Assembly: GCA_943349385.1 (NCBI GenBank) | Contig: CALQZM010000024.1 | Coordinates: 1-11,310 of the forward strand | Reading direction: 5' to 3' | Origin: Candidatus Peribacteria bacterium | GTDB lineage: Bacteria > Patescibacteriota > Gracilibacteria > UBA1369 > GCA-2718715 | Length of the DNA stretch: 11,310 nucleotides | Shown here: piece after piece, positions 1 to 6,389 of the stretch | Numbering within the stretch: the first letter of the stretch is position 1 | How the letters are laid out: each line of letters starts with the position of its first letter | Notes under the pieces: model-generated | Databases searched by the model: none | Seen by the model: the letters and a program-made list of their open reading frames with translations, nothing else | Told to the model about the DNA's origin: nothing | Program-made: the position numbers and the translations under genes

Positions 1-344
1 ATTGGGTTATGACAGTAGCAAATATGGGTTGTTTCGGGTGCGGTTATGACTCCTTTGGCACAGGCGAAACTAGATGAAATTACAATATCGTATTGGCTTA
101 AATCGAAACTTTCAAATGCATATGGCATTAAGGCTAGGTATAGTTGATGTTTGTTTTTAGCAAAGGGGAATTTATTTAGAAAGGAGGTTCGAATGTCGGC
201 TTTTTTGAATTGTGGCAGTTTTTTTTGGTTGTAAATGCTGGTGTATATTGGTGCATTAGGAAAACATTGATGTAAGTCATATATCACTTTTTCGGCGCCA
301 CCTTGATTCGTTAGCCAGTCAGCTATAATTGCGATTTTCGGCAT
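1..344 (-). CDS. Glycosyltransferase family 4, N-terminal part (cut by window edge)
   Basis: This reading frame starts at the ATG on the minus strand at 344 and stays open to base 1, giving 114 residues with no stop. The protein begins MPKIAIIADWLTNQGGAEK and continues with FPNAPIYTSIYN, LMPYAFESFDLSQYDIVISS and ends in ICYCHNP. This order (DWL..GGAE, then APIYT, then YD.VISSS.A.AKG, then CYCH.P) is the usual N-terminal Rossmann domain of GT4 (group 1) glycosyltransferases of the mannosyl/rhamnosyl type that build surface polysaccharides at the inner membrane face. The C-terminal donor-nucleotide domain lies outside the window, so donor and acceptor cannot be named. It follows the PrsW-like gene by 50 bp on the same strand and may be the last visible gene of that operon or have its own AT-rich promoter in the gap. 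No Shine-Dalgarno is visible before the start. Confidence 0.85.
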   Translation of the reverse strand, partial: MPKIAIIADWLTNQGGAEKVIYDLHQCFPNAPIYTSIYNQKKLPQFKKADIRTSFLNKFPFAKNKHQLYLALMPYAFESFDLSQYDIVISSSFACAKGVITAPETTHICYCHNP

Positions 345-394
345 AATGTAAATAAGTATAGTTTTATATACTTAATATAGCGAGTATTTATAAA

Positions 395-1426
395 CTATAA
401 AAGTTTATCTTGGATTTTTGCTTGAAAGATTTTAACTACATTATTGTCAGGATCTCTTTTGAGTAGCCTTTCGCAGATGCTTTTTACTTCTTCGTAGCGA
501 CCTTGGTTGTACCATATTCCCATTAATTCTAAGATTACATCTTCATCTTTTTTAGACATGGTTGATTTGTACCTGTCGGCAAGTATGAATACTAAGTTTC
601 CAGTATTCTTTGACAGTAGTGTTTGTAATGTTAAAAACATTCCTGCAACTAGTAATACTACGCCAACGATATATATATTAAAGGTGATTGCTTTTCCGAA
701 TAAGTTAAAAGTTGGTGGGCCGAGAATTGTTCCTACTTCTAAAATTGAGTTAAATGCTCCATGAAAAAATATCGAAAGAGTGAATCCAATAGCAATTTGT
801 TTGTTTCTAAATTTTTGATATTCATTGGTAGATATTGTTTGTCCGGTCCATTTTTTGAATTCAATAAAATCTTTACTGAATTTTGAAATCCCATAAAAGT
901 AAGAAAAGATTCCAGAAAAGCAAATATGGGCACAAACTGTAAATACTGACCTAAATAGAATTAACGATATAAGTCCGCTTGTTTCGAGTGAACTCCAGTT
1001 GTTGCTGAAATATAAAATGTTTTCTGAGAATGCAAATCCTAGACCAGCTAAAATACCGAATTTTAAGGCTTGGCTAATATTAGTAATTAATTCTGGATAA
1101 TTTTTATCTGAAAATAGTACTATGTAAAACTTAATTACTTCTTCAATGAGTGCGACAAATGAGTATTTGATTGCAATCCACCCTGCTACCCCTACCGAAG
1201 CATATAAGGCACTTACAAAGTCTAAACTTGGGAATTGGCCAATGATTTTTAAATAGGCATACTGTATAAATAGCACTGGTAAAACCGTTAAGGTTCCTCC
1301 TAAAAATATCTTAAAGTATAATCCTCTATTTTTATCTTTTGGAGTATCAAAAAATATGTAAGACCACACAAATACAGGTAAAAGCGCAAATAGTATGCTA
1401 AGTCCTAAAATTAAATTGCTAGACAT
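395..1426 (-). CDS. PrsW-family intramembrane metalloprotease with C-terminal TPR-like tail
   Basis: A 343-residue polytopic membrane protein. PrsW proteases (Abi/CPBP-related) cut membrane proteins, in Bacillus the anti-sigma factor RsiW. The family signature is present: a glutamate pair with lysine in a helix (ALIEEVIKFY, E95, E96, K99), then AFSEN (E135, N136), a membrane histidine (CAHICFSG, H167) and FFHGAFN (H222). These are the expected metal-binding and catalytic positions. Hydrophobic segments lie at about 4-22, 38-60, 73-105, 120-140, 150-180, 210-230 and 247-270. After about residue 285 the chain is soluble, with a TPR-like pair of helices (IWYNQGRYEEVKSICERLLKRDPDN). It starts 6 bp after the STAS gene, implying one transcript. 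Its start is the only one here with an SD-like sequence (AAGGA, close to ATG). The substrate is unknown; linking it to the neighbouring regulators is inference. Confidence 0.85.
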   Translation of the reverse strand: MSSNLILGLSILFALLPVFVWSYIFFDTPKDKNRGLYFKIFLGGTLTVLPVLFIQYAYLKIIGQFPSLDFVSALYASVGVAGWIAIKYSFVALIEEVIKFYIVLFSDKNYPELITNISQALKFGILAGLGFAFSENILYFSNNWSSLETSGLISLILFRSVFTVCAHICFSGIFSYFYGISKFSKDFIEFKKWTGQTISTNEYQKFRNKQIAIGFTLSIFFHGAFNSILEVGTILGPPTFNLFGKAITFNIYIVGVVLLVAGMFLTLQTLLSKNTGNLVFILADRYKSTMSKKDEDVILELMGIWYNQGRYEEVKSICERLLKRDPDNNVVKIFQAKIQDKLL

Positions 1427-1432
1427 AGTTCC

Positions 1433-1798
1433 TTAGATAAGTGTTTTGGCTTCGTCTAAAGTTTGGGTAAGTGGAATGACTTTATCAAGTCCAACAACAT
1501 TAAAAATATCTTTTATATTTGTAAGTGCTTTGGCGATAATTAATTTTCCTTTTTTTGCAGAAATTTTACCGTACCAATCAGATATGTATCCGATTGATTT
1601 ACTGTTCAAGTAGGTCAATTTTTCTAGATCTAGAATATAGTTGGTACCTTCTGGGTTAATTTCAATCTGTTGGTATACTTTTGGTGCGAAATCATCGATA
1701 TTAGACTCGTCTAATTGTCCTTCAAGTACTATTAATTTAATAGGATTTTGACTCTGGGTGCTAATTAATTCTGAAAATTGAAATTTGATATCTGTCAT
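1433..1798 (-). CDS. STAS-domain protein (anti-sigma factor antagonist-like)
   Basis: A 121-residue single-domain protein with the STAS fold pattern of SpoIIAA/RsbV: an N-terminal strand pair (IKLIVLEGQLDESNIDDF), a strand leading to the phosphorylation loop (YILDLEKLTYLNSKSIGYI, about 54-72), and a C-terminal strand-helix (KLIIAKALTNIKDIFNVVGL). In SpoIIAA the loop reads MDSSGLG and the first serine after the aspartate is phosphorylated by the cognate kinase. Here the aligned residues are L64-N65-S66, so the serine is kept while the aspartate is asparagine and the following SG is KS. The protein would bind or be phosphorylated by the ATPase encoded 23 bp upstream. SpoIIA/Rsb operons usually place the STAS gene first; here the kinase-like gene comes first. 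No SD is seen before the ATG. A different STAS partner function cannot be excluded. Confidence 0.85.
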   Translation of the reverse strand: MTDIKFQFSELISTQSQNPIKLIVLEGQLDESNIDDFAPKVYQQIEINPEGTNYILDLEKLTYLNSKSIGYISDWYGKISAKKGKLIIAKALTNIKDIFNVVGLDKVIPLTQTLDEAKTLI

Positions 1799-1821
1799 TT
1801 TGTATGATTATAAATATTAAT

Positions 1822-2343
1822 TTAAGCTAAAACGATCCGGGTAGGGTCGTTTGCGTCAGGTATTTTTTGTGTAAATTCAGGATCGTTTAATGATTTTTTT
1901 ACAGTAATTTTTACTCCTCCATTAGGTCGGTCTTCGATTTTTAGTTCGTCGGTCCATTGTTCAACTATGAACGCGAGTCCCCTACCTCTAATACCAATTT
2001 CGGCAATTTCTTTGTTTTTATTTACTTCCATGATTTCACGTATTTGGGTTGCCGTTTTCTTGTTTGGATTTGTACCGTTGTCTTCTACAATAATTTCAAT
2101 GTCTTGGTTTGGATGCGTAATAAAGGTTACATAAATTTTATCGTCTAGGTTTGAGCCGTGTTCAATTGCATTATTGCATAGTTCATCTACCACCGATTGG
2201 AACCTATAAGCCCATTGTTCAGAAAAGTCAGTCATGTTTTTAATCATTGATAGAGTAAAATCTCTTATCCCTGACATAAAATATGCATTGGTTGGAATTT
2301 CAATTTTTATTTCTATCGGTTTTTCGATTTTATTGCCTGGCAT
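1822..2343 (-). CDS. RsbW/SpoIIAB-type ATP-binding protein (anti-sigma factor or serine kinase)
   Basis: A 173-residue soluble protein with one GHKL ATPase domain of the HATPase_c_2 type. The N box is VVDELCNNAIEHG (E54, N57, N58), the G1 box is VEDNGTN (D88, G90), and the glycine-rich lid is GIRGRGLAFI (117-126), followed by the closing strands (GGVKITVKK, 142-150). There is no dimerisation/phosphoacceptor domain, so it is not a sensor histidine kinase. Proteins of this build either hold a sigma factor or phosphorylate a STAS partner; the STAS gene directly downstream fits both. About 23 residues follow the domain (SLNDPEFTQK onward), a polar tail not usual in RsbW. It is the first gene of the leftward operon, about 31 nt after its predicted transcription start. 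No sigma-factor gene is visible in the window. Confidence 0.88.
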   Translation of the reverse strand: MPGNKIEKPIEIKIEIPTNAYFMSGIRDFTLSMIKNMTDFSEQWAYRFQSVVDELCNNAIEHGSNLDDKIYVTFITHPNQDIEIIVEDNGTNPNKKTATQIREIMEVNKNKEIAEIGIRGRGLAFIVEQWTDELKIEDRPNGGVKITVKKSLNDPEFTQKIPDANDPTRIVLA

Positions 2344-2381
2344 AGTGATTTTGCTAACGAATGTTGTTTGTAAATCTCTTA

Positions 2382-2410
2382 ATTATACTATAAATCTTCT
2401 TCAAGGGCAA
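2382..2410 (-). promoter_or_regulatory. Sigma-70-type promoter for the leftward regulator operon
   Basis: On the minus strand a -35 box TTGCCC (2405-2410) is followed by exactly 17 bp and a perfect -10 box TATAAT (2382-2387). Transcription would start near 2375, about 31 nt before the ATPase start codon at 2343. It is the only good promoter upstream of the four leftward genes. Confidence 0.6.
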
Positions 2411-2420
2411 GTCTTTAAAG

Positions 2421-2446
2421 CTGTAAAGCATACTATTTGCTTACAG
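2421..2446. repeat. Imperfect inverted repeat between the divergent promoters
   Basis: The arms are CTGTAAAGCA (2421-2430) and TTGCTTACAG (2437-2446). Nine base pairs form (CTGTAA with TTACAG, GCA with TGC) with one unpaired A in the left arm, around the loop 2431-2437. The centre at 2433.5 is almost midway between the outer ends of the two -35 boxes (2410 and 2458) and about 59 bp upstream of both predicted start points. It is not transcribed from either promoter, so a DNA-binding site is more likely than an RNA hairpin. The regulator is unknown. Confidence 0.45.
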
Positions 2447-2457
2447 ATAAAGGTTTT

Positions 2458-2486
2458 TTGACTATTTGGTAAAAATACGATATAAT
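2458..2486 (+). promoter_or_regulatory. Sigma-70-type promoter for the surface protein gene
   Basis: TTGACT (2458-2463), a 17-bp spacer and TATAAT (2481-2486) make a near-consensus promoter. The predicted start is near 2493, giving a leader of about 27 nt before the ATG at 2520. A run of six T (2454-2459) runs into the -35 box. Confidence 0.75.
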
Positions 2487-2519
2487 GATAAGATTTATTA
2501 AAATTAAAATGAGTTCGAA

Positions 2520-4346
2520 ATGATTATAAAAGTAATAAATAAAGTTGTCACAGGATTTATATTTGCAAGTTTACTTGTTGGTGTTGTAGCTCCTTTTTCG
2601 GTTCAGCCTTTGCAGGCTAAATTTTCGTTAGCTGGACTTTTTTCTGCTGAAAATAAGGAAAAGAAAGATTATACATCCGTTATAGATACTATTAGTGGTT
2701 TAAATACTTATTACAATTTGAGTAATAAAATAGATAAAGCTAGAGTTAAACTTGTTTTAGCTGATGAAAATAAAAAATTAACAGTACTTGATAAAGTAAA
2801 AGATTCAGGAAGTATTGATTCAATGTTAATTAAAGACACTGGTTTATACACATTATATACGGCTTACAAAACCGATTCCGGAAAATATAAAGTAATTGAA
2901 AAGGATACTTTTAAAGTTTCAAAGCCAGTTGCTGGTATGGATTTAAAAGCAATGAATGTTTTTTTACAGTCTGAAAAGTATGGAGTCGGTGGCGATCTAG
3001 TTGCGCAAGCTAATACTGATAGATTTAAATTTGAAGATGTTCCGACTTCGGTTGGGCTTTTTGATAATTTTACACTTTCTGTAAAAGCATTGAACGGTAG
3101 TGGCGATTTGAATAGTAATTATACTGGTACTATTGTATTTGAAACAGATGATGCGAATGCTCAGTTACCTGAAGAATATACTTTTATTAGTGCCGATGCT
3201 GGTCTAAAGAAATTTGAAGATGCGTTTTATTTGTCTGAAGTTGGTACAACAGAAGTAAGAGTTAAAGATAAATCTACATCTGATTTAATTGGTAAAGTGA
3301 ATATTGTAGTCACTGCAAGTACTGAGCCTGCTACTAGTGGTGGTGTAATGCAAGTATCTTCGCCTACTGCAGGGGTTGTAGTTCAAAATACTGTGTTGTT
3401 TTCTGGGACTGTGGATGCAGGTCTTGAAGTTCAAATTTTAGATAAAGGAATTATTCTTGGTACTACTAATGCTGATGGTACTGGTAAATTTTCGTATACT
3501 TCGCCTGTTTTACCTGATGGTGAACATGAATTCGTTCTAAAAACAAACAATGCTACTTCTTCTGTAATTGCCGTTACTATAAGTTCTGGATCATTAAATG
3601 TAAGTTCAGTATTACTATCTCCTTTAAAACCGGTTTCTGGTCAAGAAGTAGAAATTACCGTAAATTTGAATTCAGCTGCAAGTGCAGTTTCTGTAGTAAT
3701 GAATGGAATTAAGACAGATTTAGTAAGTATTGATTCTTTAAAGAAAATCTACCGAGGTAAATTGGTGGCACCTACTGAGCCCAATAGTTATCCCGTTAAT
3801 TTAGATATTACCAGTGATTTAGGTATACGGAGCGAGGTTCAATCCGCCTCAACTTTAGAAGTATTGTTAGGTTCAGCCGAAGATGAAAACTCTTTAGATG
3901 GTGGAATTACATTTAATGTGCCTTCTCAAGTTTTAGGCATACAGGCTTTGCCCCAAGATAAGAGGGTTACTTTAAATTGGCAACCTGCTACTGATGATAC
4001 TGGAATTAGTTTTTATAGAGTTTTCTATGGAACTGATATTTCTGATTTATCAGTTTCTGTTGATACAAACGAGCCCACTACCAGTTGGTTTATTCCTGAT
4101 TTAGAGACAGGTGTAAGGTATTTCTTTCAAGTATACGGAGTTGATACCGAAGGTAATCAGGGTGATCAAGGTAGTATAATTATTTCTGCTATACCAGGCG
4201 TTGAAGGCTCCACTACTTTGCATGGAACTGCTGATGGACAAGTGTTGGTTAATGCTACTGCTGAAACTGGACCTGAAATATTCTTTATATTAATTTTTTC
4301 GATGGGTGTTGCTTACTTAATTCGACGAAAACAGTTAGCTGCCTAG
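2520..4346 (+). CDS. Secreted Ig-like/fibronectin-III surface protein with C-terminal TGPE anchor
   Basis: A 608-residue protein with a signal peptide: basic start, hydrophobic core about 10-27, likely cleavage after LQA at 33. A mainly soluble N-terminal part (about 40-165) shows no family I recognise. Then come Ig-like beta domains: about 172-265 (LSVKALNGSGDLNSNYTGTI, LPEEYTFISADAGLKKF, typical of repeated bacterial adhesin-like domains) and about 277-355 (SPTAGVVVQNTVLFSGTV..DGEHEFVLKT). Residues 360-450 form a third probable beta domain. A fibronectin-III domain follows at about 470-558 (VTLNWQPATDDTGISFYRVFYG). The tail has TGPE (583-586), a hydrophobic stretch (587-601) and RRK (602-604), the layout of a cell-surface sorting signal or single-pass anchor. 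A role in adhesion or host contact is inference. The ATG at 2520 is chosen because it gives the signal peptide; there is no SD. A four-codon frame (2509-2523) overlaps this start. Confidence 0.82.
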   Translation: MIIKVINKVVTGFIFASLLVGVVAPFSVQPLQAKFSLAGLFSAENKEKKDYTSVIDTISGLNTYYNLSNKIDKARVKLVLADENKKLTVLDKVKDSGSIDSMLIKDTGLYTLYTAYKTDSGKYKVIEKDTFKVSKPVAGMDLKAMNVFLQSEKYGVGGDLVAQANTDRFKFEDVPTSVGLFDNFTLSVKALNGSGDLNSNYTGTIVFETDDANAQLPEEYTFISADAGLKKFEDAFYLSEVGTTEVRVKDKSTSDLIGKVNIVVTASTEPATSGGVMQVSSPTAGVVVQNTVLFSGTVDAGLEVQILDKGIILGTTNADGTGKFSYTSPVLPDGEHEFVLKTNNATSSVIAVTISSGSLNVSSVLLSPLKPVSGQEVEITVNLNSAASAVSVVMNGIKTDLVSIDSLKKIYRGKLVAPTEPNSYPVNLDITSDLGIRSEVQSASTLEVLLGSAEDENSLDGGITFNVPSQVLGIQALPQDKRVTLNWQPATDDTGISFYRVFYGTDISDLSVSVDTNEPTTSWFIPDLETGVRYFFQVYGVDTEGNQGDQGSIIISAIPGVEGSTTLHGTADGQVLVNATAETGPEIFFILIFSMGVAYLIRRKQLAA

Positions 4347-4469
4347 TTTCTAAGTTTTCTGTATTGAGAATTTATTGATTTTAAATTTAATTAAAGAACT
4401 TTTTTATTCGAGTATGTGGTCTTTTGTAATACTTTGTTTTGAACTTCATATTTATATTGGTTAATATTT

Positions 4470-4760
4470 TTAAATAGATTTTTGGCATATATTTTTGGCG
4501 GTAAATAATAATTTTAAGCCAGATCGACCAAGTAAACTTTCTACTTCGTTTTCAGTGAATTGGGCAAATTGATTTATTGTTCTAATTCCGTATTTGGCAA
4601 GGGCTTTTGGTGTATGTCTTCCAATACCTGGTAAATTTTCTAGTGGTAGTTTTTTTTGAGAACTAATTTTGTAAGTAGGATTTAGAGTTTTAGGTACAGT
4701 AATGGTCGTAGGCGTTACTGTTTGGAGTCTGAAGGCTTGGAATATTGTTGTTAGAGTCAT
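4470..4760 (-). CDS. Small helix-hairpin-helix protein resembling the HhH segment of Y-family polymerases
   Basis: A 96-residue protein. Residues 38-64 (LPLENLPGIGRHTPKAL then AKYGIRTINQF) and the following helices (TENEVESLLGRSGLKLL, 69-85) match the pattern of the DinB/UmuC thumb-side helix-hairpin-helix (LPxxxLpGIG.kt...L...GI.Ti..l, then FG..G..l...A.G). No palm or finger domain is present: residues 1-37 are Thr/Ile-rich and unrecognised, without the catalytic DxD or SxDE carboxylates. It is therefore either a stand-alone HhH DNA-binding protein or a shortened relative of a Y-family enzyme. The frame is intact, with a well-formed promoter holding an operator-like palindrome, which argues for a live regulated gene. 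It converges with the surface protein gene (123 bp gap, no clear terminator) and diverges from the lyase gene. Confidence 0.7.
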   Translation of the reverse strand: MTLTTIFQAFRLQTVTPTTITVPKTLNPTYKISSQKKLPLENLPGIGRHTPKALAKYGIRTINQFAQFTENEVESLLGRSGLKLLFTAKNICQKSI

Positions 4761-4786
4761 ATGTTTTTTTGTTATTGATTAATCTT

Positions 4787-4815
4787 AATATAGGTGAGTA
4801 ATTACTCACCGTCAA
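4787..4815 (-). promoter_or_regulatory. Promoter of the HhH gene, spacer filled by a palindrome
   Basis: On the minus strand TTGACG (4810-4815) and TATATT (4787-4792) are separated by exactly 17 bp (4793-4809). Transcription would start near 4780, 20 nt before the start codon. A protein bound to the palindrome in the spacer would block RNA polymerase, so repression is the likely mode. Confidence 0.65.
4793..4810. promoter_or_regulatory. Perfect 18-bp palindromic operator
   Basis: GGTGAGTAATTACTCACC reads the same on both strands with no mismatch. It fills the -35/-10 spacer of the HhH promoter plus one base of its -35 box. The size and symmetry suit a dimeric repressor (LexA-, TetR- or MarR-like), but I cannot assign the family and no repressor gene is visible. 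Confidence 0.7.
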
Positions 4816-4835
4816 TAAAGAGTAGTAAAAATTTC

Positions 4836-4863
4836 TTTACAATAGAGCTAAATTACTTTTAAT
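4836..4863 (+). promoter_or_regulatory. Probable promoter of the lyase gene
   Basis: TTTACA (4836-4841) and TTTAAT (4858-4863) are 16 bp apart. The predicted start near 4870 falls inside the GGTGAGTAA copy that follows. The -10 box is weak in an AT-rich setting, so its exact place is uncertain. Confidence 0.4.
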
Positions 4864-4864
4864 T

Positions 4865-4875
4865 TAGGTGAGTAA
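4865..4875 (+). repeat. Second copy of the operator half-site
   Basis: TAGGTGAGTAA here repeats exactly the 11 bp at 4791-4801 that form the left arm of the palindrome and its flank. It lies at the expected transcription start of the lyase gene. A loose inverse match (TTATTCA, 4882-4888) lies 6 bp further on, but with different spacing from the palindrome, so this is at best a weaker or half operator. Confidence 0.5.
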
Positions 4876-4890
4876 AATTTATTATTCATT

Positions 4891-6384
4891 ATGCTAAACA
4901 ATCAAAATCGCGTTTCTAATCAAACAAGAACTGAAAAAGATGCCTTAGGTGAAATTGAAGTCCCAATAAATGCCTACTTTGGTTCTTTTACAGTCCGTGC
5001 TGCTTTAAATTTTCAACTATCTGGATTAACCCCTTCTACATTTTTTAAAAGAGCCTTAGCTTTACTTAAGTTGTCTGCTTGCCAAGCTAATACAGAGTTA
5101 GGACTTCTTGCCGATGATAAGTCTAAAGCAATCCAGCAAGCTATCGATGAGTTTATCGCAGGTAAATTTGTAGATGAATATAGTTTAGACTATTTTCAAG
5201 CTGGGGCGGGTACTCCTTTGAATATGAACTTCAATGAAATTGTTGCTAATCGGGCCAACGAAATTTTAGGCGGTAAATTAGGTGCATATGATTTAGTCCA
5301 TCCTAATAATCATGTAAATATGGGTCAGTCCTCGAATGATGTGATCCCGACTGCAATTCGACTTGCTAGTATTTTATATTTTAGAGAGCAACTTCAACCG
5401 GCTTTGCAGAAATTAATTGAATCCATCTCTAGAAAAGGGAAAGAAGGATCAGGTGTGTTAAAAGTGGGGCGAACTCACTTACAAGATGCTGTTCCTATGA
5501 CTATTGAACAAGAGTTTAGCGCTTGGGCTCGTTATATTGAAAAATCCTTAAATTTTTGTCGAAAGACAGTTTCAGAAATGTATGAACTAGGAATCGGAGG
5601 TACGGCTCTTGGATCCGGAATAACCACTAATCCTAATTATACTAAAACTATTATTAAATACCTTAAAAAGAATACTCAAATTGAGGAGTTATTTATTTCG
5701 GATAACTTATTTGAAATGTGCCAAAGTTGCGATGCTTTAGGTGCTTATTCTTCGGCGCTTCGTATGATTGCTAATGATTTAAATAAAATAAGTAATGATC
5801 TTAAGATTTTGAATATGGGCCCTAATGCTGGTATCTCGGAGTTGGTGCTTCCTGAAGTTGAGCCTGGATCTTCGATTATGCCAGGAAAAGTTAATCCATC
5901 GATCGTTGAAGCAGTACACATGGTTGCTTGTCAGGTTGTTGGTAACGATGCGGCTATAAATATGGGTGTTGCGGCTGGCCAGTTACAATTAAATGTTATG
6001 ACCCCTATGATCTTGTTTAATTTAGAGTTGTCGTCGTCGTTGTTAAAACGTACTGCCGATATGATGCGAGTTTATTGTTTTGATACTTTAGAATTGAATT
6101 TAGCAACTACGAAATCCCTATTAGAGAATAGTTTAGTTTTTGCAACGGCATTGGTTCCTTATTTAGGGTATCAGGTAGTGGCCGAATTAGTAAATCAAGC
6201 CTTAAAAGATAAAAAGCCGATTCGTGAAGTTGCCTTAGCTCATAATTTAATGACTGCCGATCAAATAGATTTTGTTCTGGATCCTTCTAAAGTGGCTGCT
6301 CCTGCTTCAATTGATGTTAGTCTACGTGATAAGTTGCAAACGAGTCAGAATTATAAAGATTTTTTAGTTTTAATTGGTAAATAA
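4891..6384 (+). CDS. aspA: Aspartase/fumarase-superfamily lyase (probable aspartate ammonia-lyase)
   Basis: A full-length 497-residue member of the superfamily that eliminates ammonia from aspartate or water from malate to give fumarate. The signature loop GSSIMPGKVNP is at 326-336 and carries the catalytic serine. Other conserved parts are GAGTPLNMNFNEI (105-117), GQSSND (145-150) and GRTHLQDAVPM (193-203). GAGT, DAVPM and GQLQLNVM (363-370) are aspartase-like, while QSSND is fumarase-like and TH occurs in fumarases and in Bacillus-type aspartase. I favour aspartase; fumarase is the alternative. The N-terminus is about 13 residues longer than in usual members. The enzyme acts as a cytosolic tetramer. 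It is the first gene of a rightward group; the CAP gene follows after 5 bp. The half-operator just upstream suggests shared control with the HhH gene. Confidence 0.85.
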   Translation: MLNNQNRVSNQTRTEKDALGEIEVPINAYFGSFTVRAALNFQLSGLTPSTFFKRALALLKLSACQANTELGLLADDKSKAIQQAIDEFIAGKFVDEYSLDYFQAGAGTPLNMNFNEIVANRANEILGGKLGAYDLVHPNNHVNMGQSSNDVIPTAIRLASILYFREQLQPALQKLIESISRKGKEGSGVLKVGRTHLQDAVPMTIEQEFSAWARYIEKSLNFCRKTVSEMYELGIGGTALGSGITTNPNYTKTIIKYLKKNTQIEELFISDNLFEMCQSCDALGAYSSALRMIANDLNKISNDLKILNMGPNAGISELVLPEVEPGSSIMPGKVNPSIVEAVHMVACQVVGNDAAINMGVAAGQLQLNVMTPMILFNLELSSSLLKRTADMMRVYCFDTLELNLATTKSLLENSLVFATALVPYLGYQVVAELVNQALKDKKPIREVALAHNLMTADQIDFVLDPSKVAAPASIDVSLRDKLQTSQNYKDFLVLIGK

Positions 6385-6389
6385 TTATA

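Noticed and set aside
507..764. Open frames opposite the PrsW-like gene (plus strand, also 739-933 in another minus frame)
   Set aside because: They overlap a gene with clear family motifs and show no motif of their own.
2234..2461. Open frame of 75 codons on the plus strand over the ATPase gene start
   Set aside because: It is antisense to a well-supported GHKL ATPase gene and to its promoter, has no recognisable domain, and looks like a shadow.
2509..2523. Four-codon frame (ATG AGT TCG AAA TGA) overlapping the surface-protein start
   Set aside because: Could be a coupling leader, but such short frames are common by chance and no SD supports it.
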